This document shows positions 24,353 through 32,482 of a DNA stretch of 37,111 bases, piece by piece. Each line of letters starts with the position of its first letter. Position 1 is the first letter of the stretch. The notes under the pieces were generated by a model that saw nothing but the letters and a program-made list of their open reading frames with translations, ran no database searches and had not been told where the DNA came from. Made by a program: the position numbers and the translations under genes. Source of the stretch: a virus; the IMG/VR virus record IMGVR_UViG_3300030333_008516, positions 1 to 37,111 of that record; one strand, written 5' to 3'.

Positions 24353-25184
24353 GATTTAGTGACTTAGTAATATTAAGAGTAAGGTCTCTCTGTTCTACAT
24401 TTTTATCGAAAAAAGAATTAATTGAACAATGAAGCGGAGAAACTGCTGGAATTTCTATGGTTTTGTCTATATATTTTAAAGAATTTAAATTGTCGTGCCA
24501 CTCTAATATTCCTCTGTCAAACTCCATTATGTTTTGCCTATCTTTTTTTCCATAAGACCAACTTGCATTAATTTGAACACAGGTATGTTCGAATGATAAG
24601 ACTCCAACCACGCTATCTTCTTGTAGAGAATCAGGGTCTCTTTTAAAATCTATCCAGCTTACTTCCTTGGGTTGTTCTTCTAATAGATAGTGAGCTATAG
24701 AAACATCGTGAGAAGCTAAATCCCATCGGGCATTAACATCGCTTCTGACAGGTCCGAAGTTCATTCGATTGGCAAGAATGTTTTTTGGTTTTCCCTCTTT
24801 TTGGATTAAATTTTTTATTTCTTTAACCGCAGGGTTGAAAGTAAAAAGCCAGTCTACAAAAAGATAGCTGCCGTTTTTTTCAGCTAAATTAAAAAGCTTC
24901 TCACAATTTTTACTGTCTACATCTAGGGGTTTTTCACAAAAAACATCTATTCCTTTTTGCAGAAAAAAGCTGCATATGTCAAAGTGGCTTGTGGCGGGGG
25001 TTAAAACAAAGACTTTATCGCATTTTAGTTTTTTATAGTCTTTACATAATTTGTATTTGGAGCCTATCTGTGACCAATCCACATCTTTAGATTCACATAC
25101 TGTAATATCCTTATATCCAAGTTGTTCTAGATTTTTGAGTATTATCTTACCCCAGTATCCTAATCCTATTAAGCCTATCTTCAT
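24306..25184 (-). CDS. Gfo/Idh/MocA-family sugar dehydrogenase
   Basis: A 292-residue NAD(P)-dependent oxidoreductase. The N-terminal Rossmann fold starts GLIGLGYWG; the catalytic CEKP motif is at 83-86 (K85); and WDLASHDVSIAHYL holds the second active-site His of the C-terminal domain. Family members such as WlbA oxidise C3 of a UDP- or dTDP-sugar before an aminotransferase acts. The aminotransferase follows with an overlap, which fits that order. The length is slightly short of the usual 310-350. The substrate is unknown. Confidence 0.87.
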   Translation of the reverse strand: MKIGLIGLGYWGKIILKNLEQLGYKDITVCESKDVDWSQIGSKYKLCKDYKKLKCDKVFVLTPATSHFDICSFFLQKGIDVFCEKPLDVDSKNCEKLFNLAEKNGSYLFVDWLFTFNPAVKEIKNLIQKEGKPKNILANRMNFGPVRSDVNARWDLASHDVSIAHYLLEEQPKEVSWIDFKRDPDSLQEDSVVGVLSFEHTCVQINASWSYGKKDRQNIMEFDRGILEWHDNLNSLKYIDKTIEIPAVSPLHCSINSFFDKNVEQRDLTLNITKSLNRESLLQQSKCSMGTH

Positions 25185-25807
25185 CTTCTAAATCCAGATC
25201 TTTCTCCTAGTAAGTGATTTTGTTTGTTAGAATAATAGGTAAATTCTTTAGATTGTGAGGTCGCCACAGAGAGAGAATAATCAAGTTTAGAGGCTACGTC
25301 TTTAAAAAGTAGCCATCCATATTCTAAAGCTTTGTTGTATACATCTTCTACTTCTTCAATTTCGGGATAAATAGGATATGTGACTCGACCCAATATGTCA
25401 CCATCGTCAATCCCTTCGTGGATTTTATGTATCGTTACCCCGTGCTCTCTTTCTTCGTTTAGAAGCGCCCAGTTGATTGGGCGAACACCCCTGTATTTAG
25501 GAAGGGGGGCGTTATGAAGATTTATAATAGAACCACATCTAGAAATAAAAGGTTTTTTTATAATCTTTCCATAAAAAACAGACATCGCCAAATCTATATT
25601 TAAATCCGCATTGAGATCATTGTAATCTCCCGATGAAATAACGCTAACTTTATTGTTGTTTGCCCAATCAGTAAGAGATTCTGTCCAGTCTGGTTCGGGA
25701 AGGTCTGGAACTATTGCAACAAGGTTGTGGTTTCTGTTAAACCAGTCGGCAATTTTAATTGCTAAAGAGCCTTTACCTAGCAATACTATGTTTTTTTGCT
25801 TCGTCAT
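25181..25807 (-). CDS. Sugar N-formyltransferase (Fmt-like fold)
   Basis: A 208-residue formyltransferase with only the catalytic domain. The triad Asn-His-Asp is at N96, H98 (IINLHNAPLPKYRG) and D137 (GIDDGDIL). The fold starts NIVLLGKGSLAI. The tRNA-binding C-terminal domain of methionyl-tRNA formyltransferase is absent, so the substrate is a sugar nucleotide amine, with 10-formyl-THF as donor. The aminotransferase two genes later would supply the amine. It overlaps the previous glycosyltransferase gene by 35 bases. Confidence 0.88.
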   Translation of the reverse strand: MTKQKNIVLLGKGSLAIKIADWFNRNHNLVAIVPDLPEPDWTESLTDWANNNKVSVISSGDYNDLNADLNIDLAMSVFYGKIIKKPFISRCGSIINLHNAPLPKYRGVRPINWALLNEEREHGVTIHKIHEGIDDGDILGRVTYPIYPEIEEVEDVYNKALEYGWLLFKDVASKLDYSLSVATSQSKEFTYYSNKQNHLLGERSGFRR

Positions 25808-26564
25808 ATATTTTTTCCAACCAGTAGTCAGTATTTAAATATTTTTCGTTCTTCTTGCCTCTAGCTTCGTTAATTTTGCTATCAATAAGTTTTTTGTCTA
25901 AAAGGTCTTCGTTATTTTCAATTAAAACCAAGGGAAATAAATGATGTAAATAATTATACTGTTGAACATTGAAAGTCAAGGGTGTTCTATCTAGGTATAA
26001 GGTCTCGTATATCCTGTGATTATCACCCCTATCGTTACCCTGAGCGCAAACAATAGCCTTGTGTTTTAAAATTTCATTTACATAGTTCTCATAATCTAAA
26101 TTAGGCTCTTTCCACGTTATGTGAGATTCATTCTTTGAAATCGTTTGCAAGACGCTGCGGTGGTGCGGATTTGTATTAATTGTAAAGCAAGAAAACAAAA
26201 AGTCTTTGTATTCCTCGCTAGGAGGGTTACTTAGAATTTTGTGCTTTAGTTTTGCATGTTCCCAAACATGGCCGTGACCCTCTCTCTTGCATTCAATTGA
26301 ATTCTCTAAGCCTAGAGGGATCGGCTCTAGAAGAGGATTAGATGAAAGCCTATTTTGACAAAACCATTTTTTAATATTAGGGGGTGCCTGAGAAGCTAAA
26401 TGGTCTGTAATACAGTAATCGCTATTTCCTGTGATAAAAATCACATCATTTTTTAATGATTTGATATAACTGAACTCTTGTAAGATATAATCAGTTTTGC
26501 AGAAAATAATATTCTTGCCATCGTGCAGCTTAGAGAAATTGTTAATCTGTAACAATCGGCTCAT
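25773..26564 (-). CDS. Exostosin/GT47-like glycosyltransferase
   Basis: A 263-residue protein. The C-terminal half reads IVCAQGNDRGDNHRIYETLYLDRTPLTFN, the exostosin-type 'P-x-G-x-x-x-x-R-x-Y-E-a-l' donor-binding pattern, followed by a FPLVLIENNEDL segment. The N-terminal half has PIPLGLENS, also seen in the family. The protein is short for GT47 (usually over 300). It sits between a methyltransferase and the formyltransferase in the glycan locus. Sugar unknown. Confidence 0.7.
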   Translation of the reverse strand: MSRLLQINNFSKLHDGKNIIFCKTDYILQEFSYIKSLKNDVIFITGNSDYCITDHLASQAPPNIKKWFCQNRLSSNPLLEPIPLGLENSIECKREGHGHVWEHAKLKHKILSNPPSEEYKDFLFSCFTINTNPHHRSVLQTISKNESHITWKEPNLDYENYVNEILKHKAIVCAQGNDRGDNHRIYETLYLDRTPLTFNVQQYNYLHHLFPLVLIENNEDLLDKKLIDSKINEARGKKNEKYLNTDYWLEKIYDEAKKHSIAR

Positions 26565-27177
26565 TACTTATTTTTTTGTAAATACTATAACCATGTCTAT
26601 CGTAGTCATCTCTTTCACACGCCACCCAATCTGGAGATGCTTCTAGAAGTAGTTGACACTCTTTTGTTTTGAGTTCGTTCGTATCGTCTAAGATAAAAAT
26701 AGAACATTTGTTTTTAAGTTTATGAAACTCTGCCAAAGTTGAAAATTCACCCCCATCTAGCAAGATAACATCAAAAAATTCAGGCAACAAATGCGCTATG
26801 TTTTCAACCTGTTGATAATTATTAAGATCGTTTTGTTTCCAGATAGGATATTCCTTTTTAACTGGATCTTGCTTTTTTAAATTGTTGATGTCTATCAATT
26901 CGTCTTCGTCAATAATTCTTCCAAGCAAAAGATTAACTTTAGGGTTTTTTTCTACGTCTGACCAAAAATTAATAGCTTGATTGTAAAAACTTGGGTCGGA
27001 CTCAAGTGAATAAAAAGACCACTCATCATCTCTCGGTAGTAGTCCATCAAGAAAACATTTAGTGCTGCCTTGACCGTTCCATGTTCCTATTTCTAAATAG
27101 GATTTATAAGAGGTGTTACTAGCTATATTAAAAATAGCCTCACCAAGAGCCGTTCTTCGATTAATTTGTCCACTCAT
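26542..27177 (-). CDS. Class I SAM-dependent methyltransferase
   Basis: A 211-residue protein with SYLEIGTWNGQGS (motif I, the SAM-binding glycine loop), YSLESDP (acidic end of strand 2) and FDVILLDGGEFS (motif IV/post II). It is like the small Methyltransf_24 family that decorates glycans. Its place between two glycosyltransferase-like genes supports a sugar or glycan substrate. The start is 18 bases after the preceding gene, the longest gap in this part of the locus. Confidence 0.78.
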   Translation of the reverse strand: MSGQINRRTALGEAIFNIASNTSYKSYLEIGTWNGQGSTKCFLDGLLPRDDEWSFYSLESDPSFYNQAINFWSDVEKNPKVNLLLGRIIDEDELIDINNLKKQDPVKKEYPIWKQNDLNNYQQVENIAHLLPEFFDVILLDGGEFSTLAEFHKLKNKCSIFILDDTNELKTKECQLLLEASPDWVACERDDYDRHGYSIYKKISNEPIVTD

Positions 27178-27194
27178 TTTATTTAATTAACTTA

Positions 27195-27866
27195 TTATCG
27201 TGATACTGTAACAATATTCCAGTTTTCATCTAGTTCTTTAGAGTAAGGCGTTCTGTGAACAATAGACCGTATGTCGTATAAAAATTTTTTCCTGTCTAAT
27301 TGCATATTTTTTATAAGTTGAAAAACAGAACTGTCTATCGTGTGTATTTCTGTGGCGGTTTCTATAATCTTCAACCAATCCATTAAACTATCTGTTTTTT
27401 TAGATAAAAAAACTTTTGGCAGTTTGGTTTTAAAGTCTATTTCGACATTGCCAGCACTACACTGATTTGAGCAAAAAGCATATTTTTTAGGCAATTTTAA
27501 TGAATTAAAAAGATTGTCTTCTTTTTCTTTGTTGCGGGTAATTTTTGATTCAGAGAATCTTGCTTCATATGGCAAGTTGCATTGTTCATAGAAGGATTTT
27601 TCCCAGTTTTTTACGTCACATTTTTCAAAACCAACTCTAAGAACATCCCTTTTCCCGTAGTTGCTTATCGCTTCTTTATCGTTGCTAACGGGATCAAGAA
27701 GAATGTTAGTGTCAGAGTAAAGATCTTTTACGGTAGGAACGTTGTGGTGTTTGACAGCTAAAAAAATTGGACACCTGTATTGAGAATAAACGTAACGAAC
27801 AATTCCATTGCAGACAAAATGGTCTCCAAGACCTAAATGATGGTGTATGTAAATCTCTTTCTTCAT
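27195..27866 (-). CDS. GT9-like glycosyltransferase, short
   Basis: A 223-residue protein beginning IYIHHHLGLGDHFVCNGIVR, which is the GT9 N-terminal 'g-l-G-D' acceptor-side motif, and ending with ETATEIHTIDSSVFQLI, in the place of the 'DsGpmHlA' donor-side motif. It is about 100 residues shorter than usual GT9 enzymes, and the middle (NWEKSFYEQCNLPYEARF) resembles phage and capsule-locus GT-B proteins. It may be a compact form. The start overlaps the kinase stop by ATGA. Confidence 0.65.
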   Translation of the reverse strand: MKKEIYIHHHLGLGDHFVCNGIVRYVYSQYRCPIFLAVKHHNVPTVKDLYSDTNILLDPVSNDKEAISNYGKRDVLRVGFEKCDVKNWEKSFYEQCNLPYEARFSESKITRNKEKEDNLFNSLKLPKKYAFCSNQCSAGNVEIDFKTKLPKVFLSKKTDSLMDWLKIIETATEIHTIDSSVFQLIKNMQLDRKKFLYDIRSIVHRTPYSKELDENWNIVTVSR

Positions 27867-28618
27867 GGAGTCACAACTCCTTTTTTAGATATTACTTTTT
27901 GGCAGCAATTTTGAGCAAATTCAAAAGATTGTTTGAATGATTTCGTAAGAAGATATTCGTAACAGAATGCAGCCAAAAAAGTATCTCCCGCTCCACATAC
28001 GTCTCTTACTTCTGAGGGGTTGCTGATCTTGTAGTTTTTGCCACGAAAAGAACATCCTTCAGAGGACTTTGTTATAATTGTTTTTTTCTGCGCGTGTTGC
28101 CAGTTTTTGTAAAAGCCGTTTTCCTGCGCTTCTTTTTCATTGATTTTTACAAAATCAAAGCTGTCAAACCACAATGGGTTAAAAAATTTTTTAGTGTCTA
28201 TGAAGCTAAGAGACGACCTATCACCAATATACGCTAAGTCTTCCTCTTTTAAGTAACCTTTATTATAGTCTGACACAATAACTGCATCATAAAGATAGAG
28301 ATCCTCTAGTGCTTTCTTGTTAATTTGTCTATAAGAATCATCATCAACTCTTAAAAACATTTGATTGGAGTCTTTATCAATATATCTAATTTTAGAACCT
28401 CTGGGAGAGTTTGTTATTAGTGTAATAACCCAATCTTTTTTATTTTTTCCACAAATAGAGCGTAGGTTTTCATATACATTAGTCGCCATCCCTAAGTTTC
28501 TGTGCTCTTCTATAGGCTCTAATACGGGAACTGGAGCCTCGGGACAAATTCTGTTTACTTTGCCGTAAACAAATCGGTCTAAACACGTTTCTCCTATAAC
28601 TGCTACTTTCAATGACAT
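27863..28618 (-). CDS. hldA: PfkB-family heptose-phosphate kinase (HldA/HldE N-terminal type)
   Basis: A 251-residue ribokinase-fold protein. The start VAVIGETCLDRFVYGKVNRICPEAPVPV is the diagnostic HldE kinase segment; VIVSDYNKGYL matches the 'D-Y-x-K-G' strand; and VRDVCGAGDTFLAAF contains the catalytic GAGD (209-212). It would phosphorylate D-glycero-D-manno-heptose 7-phosphate at O1. The usual 'GGAANVA' is here LGMATNVYENL, and the protein is shorter than the roughly 310-residue kinase domain, so specificity could have changed. The cytidylyl-type partner is a separate gene at 34348-34746. Confidence 0.85.
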   Translation of the reverse strand: MSLKVAVIGETCLDRFVYGKVNRICPEAPVPVLEPIEEHRNLGMATNVYENLRSICGKNKKDWVITLITNSPRGSKIRYIDKDSNQMFLRVDDDSYRQINKKALEDLYLYDAVIVSDYNKGYLKEEDLAYIGDRSSLSFIDTKKFFNPLWFDSFDFVKINEKEAQENGFYKNWQHAQKKTIITKSSEGCSFRGKNYKISNPSEVRDVCGAGDTFLAAFCYEYLLTKSFKQSFEFAQNCCQKVISKKGVVTP

Positions 28619-29565
28619 TTATTATATAAGTCGTTATAAAATTTAATAACCTTTGCAAAGTAATCTAAAGAGCTTGTAGTTTTTACTATCTCAGAGGTCT
28701 GTTGTTGTTGAAATTTAGAAAGTTTATCTGCAATATTGGGGTTTTTGTTGAAAAATGAAACCGCTCCCTCCCAGTCTGTTTCGTCAACATATACAAAACC
28801 CCCAAAGGCTTTAAGATAATGATAGTGCCAACACATGTCCTCTCTCTTTGGCCTTAAAAACAAACAAAGTGAATTAGAGTTCATTGCCCACAGGAGTCTA
28901 TCCCAACAATTGGTGTTTCCGTTTATATTAAAAATATATTTATGCTCCAACTGTTCAGTATAAGGAATATAATCTGATTTAATTTTTTTCCATTCAAATT
29001 CACTTAAAAGTTCTTTTTCTACACAAAAATTACTTATCTTAAATGTTCCTAGCTCGCTATCTTTGTTATTGATACAAAACAAGAAGCGCTGATTATCTTT
29101 TGGAAGATGACCGCCCGAATAGCTTCCTACAAAAATAGCGCTGTCTTTCTTGGAAGAAAAATCACTGTCTATATCGGAAATGGATTTTGTCATTGAATCA
29201 ACTTGGCCTATATACGGATTAGGCAACAGCAGATTAGGATGATTAACTCTGCGAGTAAACCCAAGGCGCGGAACCCCCTCTTCAAAAAAATCAATTCCAT
29301 CACTGGAATTAAAAATAAACTCAAAATTTAATTCTGATAGACCTGTGCCTTTCGTGCCTAAGTCCTTTAAAAGAGAGATAAGGAAATTATTGCGTAACTC
29401 GTCTTGGTTGGGATGTCGCCTAAGGACAGAGAGGTTTCCTTTTTTTAGTTGTAGATGTAGTTCCTGTGGTCGCAATTCAGATTTTCTGATCGCTTCATGA
29501 TCAAGCCACTTAATGGAGCTTGTCTCTTTTTGAAAACAAAAATCAACTATTTGGTCTGCCGTCAT
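28609..29565 (-). CDS. GT90-like (CAP10/LpsA type) glycosyltransferase
   Basis: A 318-residue protein. The C-terminal half reads EHKYIFNINGNTNCWDRLLWAM then LCLFLRPKREDMCWHYHYL: the 'y-K-y-x-l-x-i-d-G ... R-x-x-x-l' and following 'W-x-x-x-L-P-x-x-H' pattern of GT90 proteins, which include xylosyl and LPS glycosyltransferases. No signal peptide or membrane segment is obvious. It overlaps the epimerase gene by 23 bases and the kinase gene by 10, in the centre of the glycan locus. Sugar unknown. Confidence 0.78.
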   Translation of the reverse strand: MTADQIVDFCFQKETSSIKWLDHEAIRKSELRPQELHLQLKKGNLSVLRRHPNQDELRNNFLISLLKDLGTKGTGLSELNFEFIFNSSDGIDFFEEGVPRLGFTRRVNHPNLLLPNPYIGQVDSMTKSISDIDSDFSSKKDSAIFVGSYSGGHLPKDNQRFLFCINNKDSELGTFKISNFCVEKELLSEFEWKKIKSDYIPYTEQLEHKYIFNINGNTNCWDRLLWAMNSNSLCLFLRPKREDMCWHYHYLKAFGGFVYVDETDWEGAVSFFNKNPNIADKLSKFQQQQTSEIVKTTSSLDYFAKVIKFYNDLYNKCH

Positions 29566-30463
29566 TGACTTCTTTGATCCATTGAGGAAGGGACGTTTGT
29601 GGTTCCCATCCTAGTTTTTCTTTTATTTTAGAGGTGTCAGCCAGAGAAATGCGAACCTCTCCTTTTCTTTCAGGAGTAAAAATAAACTCTCCTCCTACCA
29701 TGTCTTTGATTTCCAAGATAGAATAATTTTTACCGCATCCCACATTAAAAAGTTCTCCAACACAGTCTTTATTTTCTAAATCGGAAGCAAGAAGATTGGC
29801 CTCTACAACATCCTTTACATATGTGAAATCTCTTCTTTGTTCACCATCTCCAATAATGGTCATTGGCTCTCCTGCATCTCTCTGTCGCAGGAAAATTCCC
29901 ACTACTGGAGCGTAACGGCCTTTCAGGGGTTGCCTTTCCCCATATACATTAAAGTATCTAAAACATACTGTTTCGAGATCAAACAAATTAGAATAAACTC
30001 TACACATTTCTTCCCCAAAAGTCTTAGTAACGGAATAAGGGTTAAGACAATCTTTGGGGAAACTTTCTTGTAGAGGGGGTTCGTTTTTTAGTCCGTAAGC
30101 CGCTGATGTAGAGCTATAAACGACCCTCTTAACACCAACCTCTTTGCAGCACTGAAGGACAACACAAGTCCCTAAAGCATTTGTTTGAGTTGCTAAAATA
30201 GGGTTTTTTAATGTTGGCTGAATCCTTGCTTCCGCAGCTAGATGAAAAACGCATTCGGCACCACTATAAAGTCCAACCGTGTTGTTATGGTCGCAAATAT
30301 CATAGTGATGATAGGTCGCGCCTTCGTTTCTATAGTGTTTGTCTGACGCTGCTCCTGATAGATTGTCTATTACTACAACTTCATGGCCTTGCTCTACTAG
30401 TTTGTCTACAATGTGAGACCCAATAAAGCCGCAGCCGCCTGTAACTACATATTTTTTTTTCAT
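29543..30463 (-). CDS. NAD-dependent nucleotide-sugar epimerase/dehydratase
   Basis: A 306-residue extended SDR. TGGCGFIGSH (8-17) binds NAD, SSTSAAYG and the YSVTK pair form the active site, and RYFNVYGERQPL is the sugar-nucleotide segment of the GalE/WbpP group. The family converts UDP-sugars such as UDP-Glc/Gal or their N-acetyl or uronate forms; the exact substrate cannot be told. It would feed the neighbouring glycosyltransferases. Its start overlaps the previous gene by ATGA. Confidence 0.9.
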   Translation of the reverse strand: MKKKYVVTGGCGFIGSHIVDKLVEQGHEVVVIDNLSGAASDKHYRNEGATYHHYDICDHNNTVGLYSGAECVFHLAAEARIQPTLKNPILATQTNALGTCVVLQCCKEVGVKRVVYSSTSAAYGLKNEPPLQESFPKDCLNPYSVTKTFGEEMCRVYSNLFDLETVCFRYFNVYGERQPLKGRYAPVVGIFLRQRDAGEPMTIIGDGEQRRDFTYVKDVVEANLLASDLENKDCVGELFNVGCGKNYSILEIKDMVGGEFIFTPERKGEVRISLADTSKIKEKLGWEPQTSLPQWIKEVNDGRPNS

Positions 30464-31122
30464 CTGTTTAGGTAATTTTTGATAATCTCCTCATGCTCTT
30501 CAACAATATTGTCATTTTCATCGAAAACTCTTCCCACATATTCTAATCCTTCCCTTGGAGTTGGAAAATCTATTTTTGATGTAAAGGGATCGTGAGTAAG
30601 TATAAAATGAGAGGGGATCGCTGGTCTTAAGTGGTCAAAAAAAGCATAATCAGTCCCATATTGGTCTGATTGCCCGAAACTTGCACAAAGATCAACCATA
30701 TTGTCTAATATTCCTTTTTTTACTCCAAACATTCCAGGCATAACAAAATATCTATGACACGGGTGATCTCTCATAATGTGCATTTTTTTATCGCTTTTTA
30801 AAAACTCGTCAACAGCCGCCACTTCTCTGGCTGAGAATCGACTATCAGTATCGCGAACGAGCATTACTTCTACATCGGGATCAGAAATTGCCTCAAACCT
30901 CCAATACATGCCTTTCCAGTTTGCTTCTCTATTTTCAATAATGATTTCTGTTTGATCTAAGGCTTGAAGTTCTTCAATATAAGAAGGGGGAACATCTTTA
31001 TGGACATAAAATCTAGTTATCCAGTCTGGATAATATTTTTCTCTTAGTTCTGCGTTTTTAATAGCGCCAACGCAATATTTAGGGTTGTCGCCCCATAGTG
31101 AAAAACTAATAACCTTTTTCAT
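30460..31122 (-). CDS. GT-A-fold glycosyltransferase (capsule/LPS type)
   Basis: A 220-residue protein. It starts VISFSLWGDNPKYCVGAI, a start shared by a group of phage and capsule-locus transferases, followed by the acceptor-side WRFEAIS and a DxD motif in VRDTDSRF (the likely metal site). A Cys/His-rich part near residue 130 (MRDHPCHRYFVMPGMFG) and a C-terminal acidic helix follow. Sugar and acceptor are not predictable. It overlaps both neighbours. Confidence 0.75.
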   Translation of the reverse strand: MKKVISFSLWGDNPKYCVGAIKNAELREKYYPDWITRFYVHKDVPPSYIEELQALDQTEIIIENREANWKGMYWRFEAISDPDVEVMLVRDTDSRFSAREVAAVDEFLKSDKKMHIMRDHPCHRYFVMPGMFGVKKGILDNMVDLCASFGQSDQYGTDYAFFDHLRPAIPSHFILTHDPFTSKIDFPTPREGLEYVGRVFDENDNIVEEHEEIIKNYLNR

Positions 31123-31819
31123 TGTAAATTTTTCTTATTTCTTGCCCTTCTTCAATGTTTGTTGTTTGAGAGGATGTTGATAGTCCTTGGGGATTATAGT
31201 AATATAAACCTAAAATTTCATTTATTTTGTCAAAAGAGGCACCTTGATGGTGACATCTTAGCCAAAATTCATGGTCAGCCGCAGTTTGCCACTTAGTATC
31301 AAAATACCCGTATTTTTTGTGCAGGTTTTTTCTCCAAAAGGGCATATTGTGTGGTGAATTATGACCTATTAAAAATCTTTTACTTGGTGCTTCACACGGA
31401 TAAATTTTTGATAAATCATTTTGCTCGAAAGTTTCATTGGGGATAGTGCTCCAAGCCACATAGCTATAGGAAACGTCACAATCTGGGTTTTGGTTCATGT
31501 AGTTTCCATGAATCTTTAAGGCGTTATTTCTTTTTCTGTCGTCTGTGTTCCAGTTTGTTAAAATATCGGATGATGACAAGTCAACGCCCATATTCCATGT
31601 TTCGTAAATGCTGTATTTTTTATCTAAATTTTTATAAATAATGTTTTCAGGTAAGGAATATCTAGAAATAATATTTTCAGTGTTGTCTGTAGATTGAGCG
31701 TTTAATAATAAGACTTCAAAGCACTCCAATTCCTCTTGAGCTAGAAGATTTTCTAAAAACCCTTCAATAAATTTTTCGCTATTAAAAATAGAGGTTATGA
31801 TTGATGCCTTATAGCTCAT
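31106..31819 (-). CDS. Family 2 glycosyltransferase
   Basis: A 237-residue GT2 enzyme. Its start is ASIITSIFNSEKFIEGFL, and a DxD-like metal site appears in LTNWNTDDRKR. The acceptor-side motif is TAADHEFWLRC, where the family usually has 'E-D-x-x-l'. The protein ends with a short helix and no membrane segment. It follows the cupin gene with a TAATG overlap, and its last 17 bases overlap the next glycosyltransferase gene. Confidence 0.85.
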   Translation of the reverse strand: MSYKASIITSIFNSEKFIEGFLENLLAQEELECFEVLLLNAQSTDNTENIISRYSLPENIIYKNLDKKYSIYETWNMGVDLSSSDILTNWNTDDRKRNNALKIHGNYMNQNPDCDVSYSYVAWSTIPNETFEQNDLSKIYPCEAPSKRFLIGHNSPHNMPFWRKNLHKKYGYFDTKWQTAADHEFWLRCHHQGASFDKINEILGLYYYNPQGLSTSSQTTNIEEGQEIRKIYNEKGY

Positions 31820-32178
31820 TAATCTCCTTTCGTAACTCTGATACTGTCTTCATCAAAATGTTGAGTAGAAAATTCGAACATTTCTGTGTCTTCTGCCGCA
31901 TACATTTGATGGCGAAGACCTACTTTAACGTGAAAATTGTCGCCCTCTCCTAAAATAACCCTCTCGGCCCTCGATATGTCATCATCCTCTCCATAGGAAA
32001 CTATTAACTTGCCTTTTCTTACATAAAAAACCTCGTCTTTTAGTTTGTGGTAATGCCAAGAACATTTTTTACCTTTTGCAAAAAATAAAATCTTACCACA
32101 ATACTCTTCCTTGTTAACAATCCACTTTTCATAGCCCCAACCCTTCGGGACAAACTTAATCTTTGAAAAATTCTTCAT
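31819..32178 (-). CDS. Cupin-fold protein, mannose-6-phosphate isomerase-like
   Basis: A 119-residue single-domain cupin. KGKKCSWHYHKLKDEVFYVRKGKL is the first cupin motif with its His-x-His and Glu metal ligands, and GDNFHVKVGLRHQMYA is the second with its His. The start (KGWGYEKWIVN) is common in cupins of sugar loci related to mannose-6-phosphate isomerase type II. It may isomerise a sugar phosphate or a keto sugar. The HAD gene before it overlaps by 23 bases. Confidence 0.8.
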   Translation of the reverse strand: MKNFSKIKFVPKGWGYEKWIVNKEEYCGKILFFAKGKKCSWHYHKLKDEVFYVRKGKLIVSYGEDDDISRAERVILGEGDNFHVKVGLRHQMYAAEDTEMFEFSTQHFDEDSIRVTKGD

Positions 32179-32482
32179 CTTTTACTCCTTTATCGTCTAT
32201 ATAAAAATCTCCAGCGGGTTTACCCATGAAAAGCTCATCATAATTTACGCCCCAATCTTTAAGTTGCTTCTCTGTTATGTCTCTAAATAGATTTGGACTC
32301 TTGTTTTCTGATCTGCCCATGCCTCGGGCTGTTAAAAAGTGTATCGTGTGACCTTCTGCATATAGCTGATTGATTTTATTGATTCTGTTATAATTAGGAA
32401 CAGACTGAGAATAGCTTCCGTCATCATAAACCTTGCTGGGCTTCTCACAAATAGTTCCATCTATATCAAATACATACGTCAT
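32156..32482 (-). CDS. Small HAD-superfamily phosphatase
   Basis: A 108-residue HAD protein without cap domain. Motif I is FDIDGTI, motif II FLTARG, and the later GKPAGDFYIDDKG supplies the Lys and the acidic motif IV. It resembles small phosphatases found in capsule loci. Its place between hldD and the cupin suggests it removes a phosphate from a sugar or heptose-phosphate intermediate; GmhB itself has a different motif I (DRDGV), so I do not call it GmhB. Confidence 0.82.
   Translation of the reverse strand: MTYVFDIDGTICEKPSKVYDDGSYSQSVPNYNRINKINQLYAEGHTIHFLTARGMGRSENKSPNLFRDITEKQLKDWGVNYDELFMGKPAGDFYIDDKGVKDEEFFKD

Noticed and set aside
31819-32178. Cupin as FdtA/QdtA-type ketoisomerase for the formamido sugar
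   Set aside because: The FdtA/QdtA pattern (RG-x-HAH) is absent; the motifs fit the mannose-6-phosphate isomerase-like cupins better.
32156-32482. HAD protein as GmhB of the heptose pathway
   Set aside because: Motif I is FDIDGTI and not the DRDGV of GmhB, and the protein is too short; kept as a general HAD phosphatase.
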